Assembly (NCBI GenBank): GCA_032871835.1
Contig: CM065297.1
Coordinates: 58,825,253 to 58,889,252 of the forward strand
Length of the DNA stretch: 64,000 bases
Direction of reading: 5' to 3'
Source of the DNA: Dipteronia dyeriana
Taxonomy: Eukaryota > Streptophyta > Magnoliopsida > Sapindales > Sapindaceae
Shown: one piece after another, positions 22,530 to 34,326 of the stretch
Layout: the number at the start of each line of letters is the position of its first letter
Position numbering within the stretch: position 1 is the first letter of the stretch
Position numbers and translations under genes: made by a program
The notes under the pieces: model-generated
The model's input: the letters and a program-made list of their open reading frames with translations, nothing else
What the model was told of the DNA's origin: nothing
Database searches by the model: none

Positions 22530-23282
22530 ACATTTTGAACTTGGATATTTTGACTTGTCCAGAAGCCATGTTTCAATAGACAATATTGAAAACTAAATGT
22601 TAAGATTTAATATCCAATACCTCAAAACATCCATATGATGATATTCTACTCTCATTTAATAAATAGAGTCACGATGACCATATCTAAAAATGAAGTCCTT
22701 TATCGATTAACAAATGAAAACCACCAAACTATCGAGGATAGACTATGCTATATAATCGTACTCATTGATAGCTCAAATGATAACCCTTGCAACCGTAAGT
22801 CCATCATTTATCTCAGGATTGAGATAGACTTTCCGATTGTCTTTAAATGAAATTTTTTTATCCATTGACGGTTCTAGATAAAGTATTTCATTGTGATCCA
22901 ATTCAATGCACTCAGTGCACTAGATTCTTTTTCCCAAAGACACCACACTTTGATGATTTTAGACTCATCATAACACATTTGATCCCACTCAAATGCTCTC
23001 AAAAGAATCTACAACTTTGACAAGATAAAGGCGCCCAACCTTTTATCTTAAGTTGTGAATATTATTCAAGACTAGCTAAAGAATTGTGTCTACCTCATAC
23101 ATATCGAGATGTATGAACAATTCTTCTTTTCTCATAGTCTTTTGACCTTATGATTACTTTTGACAATTACTATAATTAAACTATAAATGCTATAATATTT
23201 GTTAAACTAGAAATCACTTTATTAATATGAAAAGATTGTCAAATACATTATTACACTCTTGTTATCGAGCATAATCCCAACA
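22530..23282 (-). repeat. B element X 3' LTR, second part (minus)
   Basis: Follows the reverse complement of B LTR from ACCACATTTTGAACTTGG to its start (GCATAATCCCAACA). The purine tract AAGTGGGAGAT (reverse strand, 23283-23293) abuts it, as expected for a 3' LTR. Confidence 0.88.
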
Positions 23283-23520
23283 ATCTCCCACTTGCTCTAT
23301 AGCAAATGTGTCATATCTCTCATCCCCATGTTCTCTAGATGCCCATCAAATCTCTTTTGTGGAAGAGCCTTTGTAAAGGGATTCGCTAGATTATCTGTTG
23401 ACAAGATCTTGGTAATCGTCACGTCACCCCTATGCACTATTTCCCTCAAAAGGTGATACTTTCTTTCAATGTGTTTCCCGCTCTTATGACATCTTGGTTC
23501 TCTCGAATTAGCCACTGCTT
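23283..23520 (-). pseudogene. X RNase H C-terminal end
   Basis: Minus-strand frame AVANSREPRCHKSGKHIERK, then YHLLREIVHRGDVTI and NPFTKALPQKRF, the standard end of a copia polyprotein. It joins 34327-34995 across A2; the last residues before the break there are ITIYCDNNGE. Stops near 23297, just before the purine tract. Confidence 0.9.
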
Positions 23521-25976
23521 TGTTAGGTTTTAGATTTGTGTTGTCTTGATTCCATAACAAAACGCTCTTTGTTTGTATTGCTTAGTTGCTTAGGTGGTTC
23601 GTGATTAGATCAGTCTTCAAAGATGGAAAGCGACTTCGCATGAAAATTTCATCTTCAAGAGGATATATGCTTACTTGGATGCTAAGGTATCAAGATTCTT
23701 CCTCCTCTTGCAAGGCGTATGCGCACACATACATAATTCATACATTTGTGTCCCTGCATCGTAGCACATCATTTGGTATAATACATTCACACACTTGAAG
23801 TTGAATGCTCATGCATTGGTATGAAAATAACATGTTTTAGACAAATGCATGATTGGAGACTATCTCTATATAGTTTGTATTCTTGTGTGAAATGTGTTTG
23901 TATGTTTATATATTTGTATAACATGGGTATTGGACTTGAATTTGATGTTATATTGTTCCTTATTGAGTTCCGGTCATTTAGGTTACTCATACACTTGATT
24001 TCGATTTCCAAGTAAAAAGTTATAAAACTTTCCAGTCATGTTGCATGCATTGTCTTCGTATTCGTATATCAAGTCGAATTTTTTATTTTGAGTTGAGTTT
24101 CATAGTCATCCATGTTCATGAGAGAGTTCCATTTTATAAACCGTAAACGGATTCGAATTCAGAGTTCGGAGACCGGAGAACGGTCGAAGAATACGAGAGA
24201 TCTGTAAAAAAAAAAAAAAAAATGGCAAATTGCCATTTGCCTCCCTTGGCCGAATTGGCGCGTGACCATCTCGCCAAAAATATTTTTCTGGTCACGAGAT
24301 GCCCACGCCACATCTCGGTTGCTTTTTGTTTCATGAATTAATTTATTGCATATATTGCATGCATAAAATGTTTGGTGTGGATGAATCAAATGAATTGGAT
24401 TCACATGCTTGATTTGCTATTAGTGAACATGAATGCTTCTAGCGTGAGCTCATTGCGTGGAATAGTTTTTATTTCATCAGCTTTTTATAGATTGTAACGT
24501 ATTCACGTGAAACCTAATGTGTTGTGCTTCTTTTGCTGTAATGCGTCGTCGTTCATTGAACCTCTTAATGTCTCTTCCGTGAGCTCACTGCTTTTGATAA
24601 TTTTCTTTGAAAATTTCAAAAACACGCGTAACCAGGTGTGGTTGTTGGCGCGGCATTTTTTGTGAGGTCCCTTATATATTTTGATATATTCATTTTTGAC
24701 CTGTATATTTTTTAATCAACTTTTCAATTTTTGTTTTGGTGATCTCTCTCTCATTATAACTCAGATTGACTTGATTCAAAAACCGAAATCGAGTGTCTTG
24801 AAGATATCTACAAACCCCAAGCATTTTCAGAACCAAAGGATGTCTTGATTATTCACAGTGTTCAGATTTTCAGTTCGAGATTCCATCCTTGTTGGTAAAA
24901 TCATCTTCTTCTTAGTTTTCTTCTTAGATCTTCTTATTGATTGATGCCTTTTGTTTAAGAAGCATGACTAAGATGATTTTGATATCATTTTATGGTTTGT
25001 TGATTTGATTTTCAAGTTTAGCTAGATTTGTGATAAGTTGATTTATTTGTGCTAAACTTGATAAACATGAAATTGTTTCTAGAAATCTTTTGTTCTTATG
25101 CTTGATTGACTATTTCTAGATTTAATTTCATTTTCTAACAACTAGGTCTATTTCATTCACTATAATTTTGGTTCTTAGTTGATAACATGCTTAGGTTGCC
25201 TAGATACATTTGTGATTGTTTTTTGAAAGCATAATCTAGCTATCTAGTTGCATGTCCATAGAATTTATTGATCATCGTTTTCTATGTTGAGTGTTTGTTT
25301 GCATTTTGCATTCATGATCACTTAGAAGCCTTGTGAAGAGGTAGGAAGTCTCATATTCTAGAGTGATTCTTTGATTTGAGCAATTGGAAGTCTTAGCTAG
25401 AGTCGAGATGACTTCGATAGCTAAGTAAGTGGAAGTCTCGACAAGAGGTGTGAGACCTCAGATTGTTGAGCAAGGAAGTCTCAACTAGAGTCGGGAGGAC
25501 TCAGATAGTTGAGCAAGAAGTCTTGCCTAGAGTCGGGAGGATCCAGAAAGGTGAGCAAGGAATCTTCCTAGAGACATGAGGTCTTGGATAGGAAGTCGAC
25601 TTAATAGATCACTAGGTTCAAGGGTAGAGTAAGAGTGATAGCTTGAAGAGCATGTGTTGATTGCTTGAGTGTGTAACTCTTATTTGAAATAGTGGATTTG
25701 CTTTTGCCGGTGGTTGTGGTATCAACCCGTGGATGTTTCCTCTTAGGAGGTTTTACCACGTAAACATCTTGTGTTGATTTTTAGCATCTTTAATTTCTTC
25801 ACTTAATTGATTTGTGTCATTTGCTTTGTCATATATCATTTTGGATATTATGCTAAGTGTTGTATAAGATTGCTTGTGTTTTTAAAGAAGATTAAAATTT
25901 GAGCATATACCTATTCACCCCCCCCTCCCCCCCTTCTAGGTATATTTTACACTATAATTGGTTAAGGGAATTTACA
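23521..25976 (+). repeat. A2 5' LTR
   Basis: Starts TGTTAGGTTTTAG and ends GGGAATTTACA, 2456 bp. Holds GC hairpins (24255-24320), the palindromic block (25380-25600), the TAGTGGATTT and CCCGTGG...CCACGTAAA motif (25726-25763) and the C-rich end motif (25915-25940). Confidence 0.92.
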
Positions 25977-25993
25977 ATTGGTATCAGAGCCGG
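25977..25993 (+). other. primer-binding site of A2
   Basis: ATTGGTATCAGAGCCGG. TGGTATCAGAGC is the canonical site complementary to plant initiator-Met tRNA. Confidence 0.92.
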
Positions 25994-26047
25994 TGTCTAG
26001 AAGTACTTAGATAGATCTTCTTTTATAGTGTTTGTTGTTTTTGTGCT

Positions 26048-27395
26048 ATGGCTGATTATATGCTGAAAGGTTCTTCTAGTGCTAGGCTTCCAATGTTAAA
26101 TAGTGGTAACTACTCATTTTGGAAAAGTATGATGAAAGCCTACATTAGATCCATGAGTGATGTGGAAGAGGAAAAGGAGTCCTCGGATATTCATGAATAT
26201 ACTAGCAATTGTGTTGCTCATGTGGCCATATATGAAGGAGGATTTGAGGATATTAGTGAAGAATCCTCAAGTAGTGAGGAAAGTGAATACTCTTCCAGTG
26301 ATGAAGATAGTGATTCTCCTCACATCATAATGAAACAAGCTTAAATGACAAGATTCTTCAACTAACTAGAGTAAATGTCGAGAAGAATGATGAGAACAAT
26401 AAGTTGAAGTTGATCAATGCCAATTTAGTGGTGATAATCAAAGCTCATGAAAATGAGAAGAACATGTCTTTGGAGAAGATAAGCAGACAAAGTGAAGTCA
26501 TTAAGGAGCATAAAGAAACCATCGAAAAATATTTTTCAAAGATAGAAGAAAGTGCTCAAGAGCTAGATGATTTGGAAGAAGACTTTACTATGAAGTTGTC
26601 TATCATGGAAGGAGAGAATAAGCAAAAAGAGAATAAGGAGCTTATAGACAAAATCCTTAGTCTAGAGAATAACTTGAAAGATAGTAATGAAAGACTAGGA
26701 ATTTTGAAACAAGAAGTTGAGCAAAGAGATGATTCTCTTGATCGTGCTCAAAGACTTGAAAATGTGCTTAGAGTCAAAATTAGTAAGCATGAGTGTCAAG
26801 AGAATATGCTTATTGATAAGCTTGATGAGGCTAACAAGATGATAGCTAAGATGTCATCTAGTGCTAGTAAAGTAGAGACTCTCATCAAGATTGGTAAGCA
26901 ACCTAGTAACAAAAGAGGATTAGGTTATGTGTATGAAAAGTTTAAACCTTTATCTAACAATTCTACTTTTGTCAAAGCAAGTGGTAAAATGAATGTAGGT
27001 ACTCTATCTAACGGTGAAGCTATGGATGTAACCGGAGGTGCCTCAACATCAACAAGGAGCAACAAAGGAAAATCTCAACAAGGTCAAAGACAAAAATCAT
27101 CATTTTCTCATGCAAAAGACAGAGCATCAAGGAATGGACATCAAATAGGTAACAATGTGAGAAGGTATACTACTTCAAATGCTCAAGCTAAAGGTAACCC
27201 TCTCAAATTGTACCTATTTGCCATTTTTGTAACATGGTAGGACATATAAGACCTATATGCTATGAATACATTCGTAAATGCAAGTATGAGAATGATTTGT
27301 ATGATATGTCTTTGATGAATGGTCCTAGGCAATCATCCATGTATGGATCTAGATCTAGACCTGGGAAGATCTTGGAAAAGCATGTTGAGAAAAAT
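26048..27395 (+). pseudogene. A2 gag, first part (core deleted)
   Basis: Starts MADYMLKGSSSARLPMLNSG, then YSFWKSMMKAYIRSMSD, the N-terminal gag block. It jumps to an acidic Ser/Glu-rich stretch (about 26200-26330), so the UBN2 core and first zinc knuckle seen in A1 are absent. After a stop the frame 26404-27240 gives a long coiled coil, KRGLGYVYEKF and a basic Ser/Gln-rich region. A shift near 27200 leads to a knuckle, CHFCNMVGHIRPIC, then EYIRKCKYENDLYD. A C LTR breaks it at 27396. With its core missing, this gag could not assemble particles as such. Confidence 0.8.
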
Positions 27396-29658
27396 TGAAA
27401 GTTCCCTAAAAACGTGTGTCTATAACCTAGAGGGGGAGGGGGGGTGTGTGAATAGGTTTTAATCAAGTCAATTATCAATTTTTCTTGATTAGTCGATATT
27501 CAAAATTCACCCAATAAAACAAACATACAACATCAAGTGTAAAATGCGGAAATATAAACAACACAAGATGTATACGTGGAAACCCTCCAAATGGGAAAAA
27601 CCACGGGCTGTTAAGTGCGCCACACTCGGTCATAGAAATCCACTATATGAATAAAAGGTTACACCCTCAAGTGATTCTCGGACTCTCACTCTCGACAACC
27701 TCAGGCTATGGACACCGCCACTCACCACTCTTGGTTCAGTCCCTAGTGATATCCCTGATAAACTACTCTTGGCATGAACGCCTTCTACTCTACCCCCTTG
27801 GGCCTTTTACAGTGGCACCCGACCAATTTGCTTGTCAACCCACCCTTGGTTGCAAGACTTCCTTTTCTTGTGCAACTTCACACCGAAGCCACAAGACTTA
27901 ACCTCAATGAAGAGTTAACAACCTATGTGAATATGTAAAAATATTCTAAATGCAAATAATGCTAGGCAACACTAAATGCTTATCTAGAAATTTAAAGAAT
28001 GTCACTAAGTGCAATTCCTAAATATCAATGTCTAAATGAATATTCATAAAGACTTAACTAGATATAGTTATGCAACAATATATCATAGTTATCAAACAAA
28101 GTCATTTCAACATATGTTGTCATTAAGCATGGCATGGTCATAAAATGCAATCATCAAAATGCAATCAATATGACCTTATTAGCTAGACGCAACAATGACC
28201 TAAATGCTAGCTATCACAAAAGTCATATCAACACAAGTTGTCATTAAGCATGGCATGGACTATAATGCAATCACAAAAAGGCAATCAATGAGTCCTAAAC
28301 AATATCTAAATGCAAAGCATATAAATTTAGCTATAAGGGCAAAATGGTCACAAACCCTAGCTATCAACAAACAAACCCAATCATGTTATCAAGACTCTTA
28401 AATATATGCAATAACTATAGTCTAGGTATTTAATTATACAATAAACACCTAATCTAGAGTAAGAAGAACAATAAAAGATGTTCAATGAAGTTCTTACTTA
28501 CCTAGTCATGAAACCAAGAACACCCATGCTCATATGATGAAGAATGATGCAAGATGGAGATGGGTTTTGGGTTTGGAGAGTCAAAGAAATAAGGTTGAAG
28601 CTTTCTCTCTCTAATGGAGGTTCTCTCTCTCTAAAAATATGTTCTTTGAGCTCTAAGAAGGCAAGGAAGAAGAAGAGAACATATATAAAGAAGCCCTACA
28701 TAAAACGGTGTCGTTTTTGGACTTGGGAAGCAAAATCCCGCACGACCGCTGTGCATTCCGCTGGCTAGGCAAATGCCTAGGAAGCTGTTCAGACAGCAGT
28801 GAATGGCTGGACATTACCGCTGCCTAGGTCGCTGGCTAGGCATGGCACCAACAGCGGTCTAGGCCGCGGCACACGCCAGACAGCACAACAGCTCGATCTT
28901 TGAGAGACCCAAAACATGACCAAACGACCTCCAAACCTTTCGTATAATATACTGTTGGAAAGGTATAGAAGTCTAATTTTTAATTTACAAAACATGATTT
29001 TGATGTCTGTATAAAACGTTATGGTCATTTTAGTGACCAAAGGTCAGGAACGGACAACAACAGAGATGCCCTGTTTTTGTGGTCACTTTGGAGATTTTAA
29101 AACCAGTCCAAACGATCATGAAATATTACAAATAATATGCCGTTGTAAAGGTATGGGTGTTTAGTTTTTACAGACATTTTCAAAACCCATTTTGAATTAA
29201 TGTATAAAAAGATATGGTCACAAGACCATACAAAGGTCAGTTTCGAAAAATATTTAAATCATTGAAATACACTCTTTTGAAACTAGACACCTTACTACAT
29301 ATAACCAAACCAAGAGAAGATTGAGACCTTCTCATATGGTCACTCAACACGCTAAAACAAGCACACCATCGTGCAAGCGCAAACACAACACAATACCACA
29401 CTTAAATCTATAAATGAAGTGCAAGTGTGATTGTGAAAAGATACACACATAAAAACAATATCAACACAAATGCAAGATCAACAAAGCATGCATGAGGTGT
29501 GTGTGTGCACCTAAACTCTTCAAGAGGCAAAGTCAAGTGAATATACATTTTGCTCTTGAAGTCATGGAGATGCTTGGAAGCTTGCCAATGAGGTCCTAAG
29601 CTACCCATTACACAATCATCCCCAATGTGGTGTAGTTTGTCATGAAATAAGCCAATCA
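27396..29658 (-). mobile_element. family C solo LTR (minus) in A2 gag
   Basis: Plus-strand ends TGAAAGTTCCC and GCCAATCA (minus start TGATTGGCTTATTTCATGA). Contains the CTAGAGGGGGAGG...GTGAATAGG motif near 27430, the ACGTGG...CCACGGG motif (27573-27606), short repeats of CAAAAGTCATATCAACA type around 28090-28250 and GGCTAGGCA/TGCCTAGG inverted repeats near 28760-28870. No internal region. Gag resumes at 29659. Flanks AAAAT and TAAAA do not match exactly. Confidence 0.78.
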
Positions 29659-30537
29659 TAAAATTGAGGTCCTTATAAAAATATTGTTGATGACTTGCTT
29701 GTGAGAACACATGTTGTGCCTCATACTACTATGCATAAAAAGGTTGATAATGCTTTGTTTGACTTGTTTGAAAATGTGACTAATAAAGTCGATTTGTATG
29801 ATAGTAAGCCAAAGAATAAGTCAAAGCATGTTGTTAGTAGTAATGAGAAGCATGGTGTTAAGAAAATTTGGATTAGAAAAAGCTCAACTAATATTTCTTT
29901 CAAAACCAAAGACAAAGACAAGAAGAACTATGGAATTTCTCAACCAAAGCATGCACACTCAAAAGGTAATTTTTCTAAATTTATTCCGGTTTGTCATTAT
30001 TGCAATGTAATTTGTCACATTAGACCTAGATGTTATGAATATATTAGGCAATGCAAACTAGGAAATAATATGCATGCTAGTGAGTTGAACAAATCTTCTT
30101 TGAAAGATTCTAAACATGATAATGGTTTTGATGTTTTGAAAAATGTGCATATTGGTCATGATCATGTGAAGAAACTTACTAGGAAAGTTTGGATTAAAAA
30201 TCATGATATGAAAAAGGTTCCTAGTCATTATTCTAAACATGTTGATATTGATAAATCTTTGAATGTTGTGCATAATAATGATAAACATGTGAAGAAAAAT
30301 GTCAAGAAGATTTGTATGGATGAGAATGTGAAAAAGCATGATGGTCATATATCGTGCATTGATGAAATATTTGTGCATGACAATAACAATGAGTTTAAAA
30401 TGACTGATATTTTTATGAAGAAGATAATTGATGATTTATCTTCTAGATTTCATATTTCCATGAGTAATGATCATGATGTTATTTGTGTTGGTTCACCTAA
30501 GACCAATATGGTCAAAGGTGTGTGCTCTCATACTTGA
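29659..30537 (+). pseudogene. A2 gag, second part (C-terminal zinc knuckle and end domain)
   Basis: Open from 29695 to 30537 (280 codons). Lys/His-rich; a knuckle CHYCNVICHIRPRC lies near 29993-30034; KVWIKNH and KIWIRKSS blocks; and an end block MTDIFMKKIIDDLSSRF then VICVGSPK. The end block and knuckle match the A1 gag end (16518-16880), so this is the true C-terminus. A similar knuckle also lies before the C insertion (27200-27245), so this region appears duplicated in A2. No pol follows. The domain is not recognised from known pol or gag families beyond the knuckle. Confidence 0.75.
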
Positions 30538-32623
30538 TTGAGTAGCACATATGAGAATATTTTTTTTTCATGTTTGATAAGAGTTCTAAGTTTGATGCTT
30601 GACTAAGTCATTTGTAATATGCTCGATTTACTATTCAAACTTGGTGTCTCTAGTCAATACATGGACTTAATATTCTCATACTTTTACTATGATGATCAAA
30701 ATTTATTGGTTGACTTTAGAGAAGTCCAATTTTGAAATCTATTTGGTGTAATTTGTTAAGACTTTTGGAGAAAGTCATTTTATATGTTTGTTTGAGTTGA
30801 GATGTTTAGTCTTTATTCTCTTGGGAAGACACACCAACAACTTGTTGTCATGAGGACAAACAAGCCAAGAGAGCTCATAAAAAGAGCGAAGACTTTACGT
30901 TGATGAAAAAGCTTGCTAAGGTATATCTCTACTCTAAAGCTTGCTTTCTTGATTCATCTTTTCAACTCTATGTGTGCATTACATCATATAGCATGTCATA
31001 TTAGAGAACTAGTACAGCTTTCGTATGGTTCTTAATGACATTTGCTCTCTAAAGATTATTTAGTGATTTGTTAACAATGATCTTATATATGATGTGTGAA
31101 ATGCTTGTTTGATTGATGAGTGGCATACTTTTGAAAAAATATGAGTTTCATATTCAATGAAAGCTACTCTATTGAGAAGTAAAGATCTTAAGTAAGTCTC
31201 TTTGTATTGCTTTTAGATCATGTGTTTTTAAGCCTTAAAAAAATTGTTTTTCAAAAGTGCACACTTTGCTTCTCTCATATGTTTAGTTTGAATAAGTTGA
31301 GTTTGAAGATATGTGAGTTATGGATGCACCTTGAAGTCTTTTGACTTGTACATTTAAGATGACCTATGGTTAGTATCCATTTTGCTTCGGCAACTACATA
31401 GAACTCAACGAGCACTATCATGAAAAGGGCTACACACTTTGGTTGTGAAGCCACCCAATGTAGGAAAGGGCTACACCATTGTGATGAGTGAAAGCCGTCA
31501 TGAAGTGTATATTTTTATGTTTAAAAAAAATCAAAGAAGTGTTGCAAAGAATCAATAAAAAAAAATCTTTGATTCAAAGCCTAAAAAGAAATGGAGGAAG
31601 GCTTAAAGGAGTATAGTTGAAAATTGTGATTGCTCGGGTTGAAAAATAGAAATGGGATTACGAGCCACATGCACACACACGCTCATATGTTGAAATCTAT
31701 TCTCTTAAAAACAAAAATTTCCGGATGATAATCTGTTTGACCTTTTATGGAACAGCTTAAGATGAATAGATGTTGATATGTTTTGCTTGTTGATGATCCA
31801 ATTACTCCTTTATATATGTTTGAAGCAAATCCATACACACTTATTTTGCTTACAAGTGAATTTGATTTGCTGCCAATTTTAGAAGAATTATGAGAGAGAT
31901 TGAAAATCTTGGTGTATCTCTCATAGTTTGTGGAGCTTAGTTTGTTGAATTTCTTTAAAATTGCTTGATTGTGTGATTGTGTGGATATCATTGTGAACAA
32001 TATCCTATCTTAATCTTAGATAGAGCACTTATCAAGGGGGAGCATAGTATGCTAGACTTTGTTCTCTTTTATGATAAGTTTACATGATTTTATTTAGATA
32101 AAAACATGACATACTTGAACAATGAAAATGCATATTACTTATCTCATATTTTTGCTTCGATCCCTTGTTAAACCCTTGTTTGTCTCTTTGACTGTTCCTT
32201 GACAAAAAGGGGGAGAAATGTATAACTCACCATGTGTGGAAGAAATGTACCTCTTTGTGGATTATTGACATTCTTGTATTAAGGAGGAGAGTTCTTTTCT
32301 TAAGGGGGAGTAATAAATTCTTGTATTTTGAGGTTAAGGAACTAAAAGAAGTGCTTTAAAGTGAACTTTTATATGAGATAAATGATTTCTTGTTTGATTT
32401 TTGTGGATATATCTCACCAATCTTCTTTGTAGAAGATCTCTTGTTTGTTTGGTTGTGCTTGTCTCACAGGTGCCTTGATGATTAAAGGGGAGAATCATGA
32501 AGACTCATGAAGACTTGAAGATATGTTTGTTTAAGGTTCTCATTGTAATGTGAGGATGTGAGAATGGTATCAACTATGAGTGATCATTGTATGGTGAGGT
32601 TGAGGTTGAGGTTTTGTCATGGA
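30538..32623 (+). other. A2 non-coding 3' region with repeated purine tracts
   Basis: No gene. It carries several purine tracts (AAGGGGGAG near 32034, AAAAAGGGGGAG near 32206, TAAGGGGGAG near 32301, AAAGGGGAG near 32486). Multiplied polypurine tracts before the 3' LTR are a known Sirevirus trait. A conserved block at 31390-31505 matches A1 15605-15715. Confidence 0.75.
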
Positions 32624-32641
32624 ATAGCAAAAGGGGAAGAT
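32624..32641 (+). other. polypurine tract of A2
   Basis: AGCAAAAGGGGAAGAT directly before the 3' LTR, the expected plus-strand DNA primer. Confidence 0.85.
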
Positions 32642-34326
32642 TGTTAGGTTTTAGATTTATGTTGGCTTGATTCCATAACAAAACACTCTTTGTTTGTATT
32701 GCTTAGTTGTTTAGGTGGTTCGTGATTAGATCGGTCTTCAATGATGGAAAGCGACTTCGCATGCAAAGTTTGTTTTCAAGAGGATATATGCTTACTTGGA
32801 TGCTAAGGTATCAAGATTCTTTCTCCTCTTGCAAGGCGTAGGCGCACACACACATAATTCATACATTTGTGTCCCTGCATCGTAGCACATCATTTGGTAT
32901 AACACATTCACACACTTGAAATTGAATGCTCATGCATTGGTATGAAAGTAACATGTTTTGGACAAATGCATGATTGGAGACTATCTCTATGTAGTTTGCA
33001 TTCTTGTGTGAAATGTGTTTGTGTTTTTATATATTTGTATAACATAGATATTGGACTTGAATTTGATGTTTTATTGTTCCTTATTGAGTTCCGGTCATTT
33101 CGGTTACTCATACACTTGATTTCGAGTTCCGAGTAAAAAGTTATGAAACTTTCCAGTCATGTTGCATCATTGCCTTCGTATTCGTATATCAAGTCGAATT
33201 TTTTATTTTCTGGGTTGAGTTTCATAGTTATCCATGTTCGTGAGAGAGTTCCATTTTGTAATCCGTAAACGGATTCGAATTCGGAGTTTGGAGACCGGAG
33301 AACGGTCAAAGAATACGAGAGGTATTAAAATAATAATAATAATAATGGCAAATTGCCATTTGCCCCCCTAACCGAATTGGCGCGTGACCATCTCGCCAAA
33401 AATATTTCTCTGGTCACGAGATGCCCACGGCACATCTCGGTTGCTTTTTGTTTCATGAATTAATTTATTACATATATTGCATGCATAAAATGTTTGGTGT
33501 GGATGATCAATCAAATAAATTGGATTCACATGCTTGATTTCCTATTGGTGAACATGAATGCTCTAGGCTGTGCTCATTGCGTGGAATAATTTTTATTTAA
33601 TCAGCTTTTTATAGAGTGTGACGTATTGAAGTGAAACCTATCGTGTTGTGCTACTTTTGCTTTAATGCGTCGTCGTTCATTAAACCTCTTAGTGTCTCTT
33701 CCGTGAGCTCACTGCATGTGATAATTTTCTTTGAAAATTTCAAAAACACGCGTAACCAGATATGGTTGTTGGCGCGGCATTTTTTGTTAGGACCCTTATA
33801 TATTTTGATATATTCATTTTTGACCTGTATATTTTTTAATCAACTTTTCAATTTTTGTTTTGGTGATATCTCTCTCATTATAACTCGGATTGACTTGATT
33901 CAAAAACCGAAATCGAGTGTCTTGAAGAGATCTACAAACCCCAAGCATTTTCAGAACCAAAGGATGTCTTGATTTTTCACAGTGTTCAGATTTTCAGCTC
34001 GAGATTTCATCCTTGTTGGTAAAATCATCTTCTTCTTAGTTTTCTTCTTAGATCTTCTTATTGATTGATGCCTTTTGTTTAAGAAGCGTGACTAAGATGA
34101 TTTTGATATCATTTTATGGTTTATTGATTTGATTTTTAAGTTGAGCTAGATTTGTGATAAGTTGATTGATTTGTGTTAAACTTGATAAACATGAAATTGT
34201 TTCTAAAAATCTTTTGTTCTTATGCTTGATTGACCATTTCTAGATTTAATTTCATTTTCTAAGAACTAGGTCTACATCAATTGGTATATTCATTTCATTC
34301 ACTATATTTGGTTAAGGGAATTTACA
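32642..34326 (+). repeat. A2 3' LTR, internally deleted
   Basis: Collinear with the 5' LTR from TGTTAGGTTTTAG as far as AACTAGGTCTA (34266), then jumps to the last ~40 bp (TTTGGTTAAGGGAATTTACA). About 0.8 kb, including the palindrome block and the CCGTGG...CCACG motif, is missing. Confidence 0.88.

Larger units (their letters stand above)
23521..34326 (+). mobile_element. element A2: gag-only Sirevirus-like retrotransposon (plus)
   Basis: 5' LTR 23521-25976, primer site 25977-25993, gag pieces 26048-27395 and 29659-30537 (split by a C LTR), non-coding 30538-32623, purine tract, 3' LTR 32642-34326. No pol. Inserted in the RNase H of X. A clean 5-bp duplication is not visible (flanks CTGCTT and TTCTCC). 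Internally it is close to A1 in the gag end and the non-coding part but lacks the extra ORF. Confidence 0.9.

Noticed and set aside
22525..22530. TGACCA as a 6-bp microhomology at the A1/B joint
   Set aside because: The better-matching A1 left LTR reads GTGGGCATC here, so only TG is safely shared.
25977..25993. tRNA-like TGGTATCAGAGC sequences
   Set aside because: These are primer-binding sites next to LTR ends; no tRNA cloverleaf is present.
27647..27901. 84-codon frame in the C LTR as a possible host exon
   Set aside because: Lies wholly within LTR repeat sequence, no conserved domain, and no counterpart open in the other C LTR.
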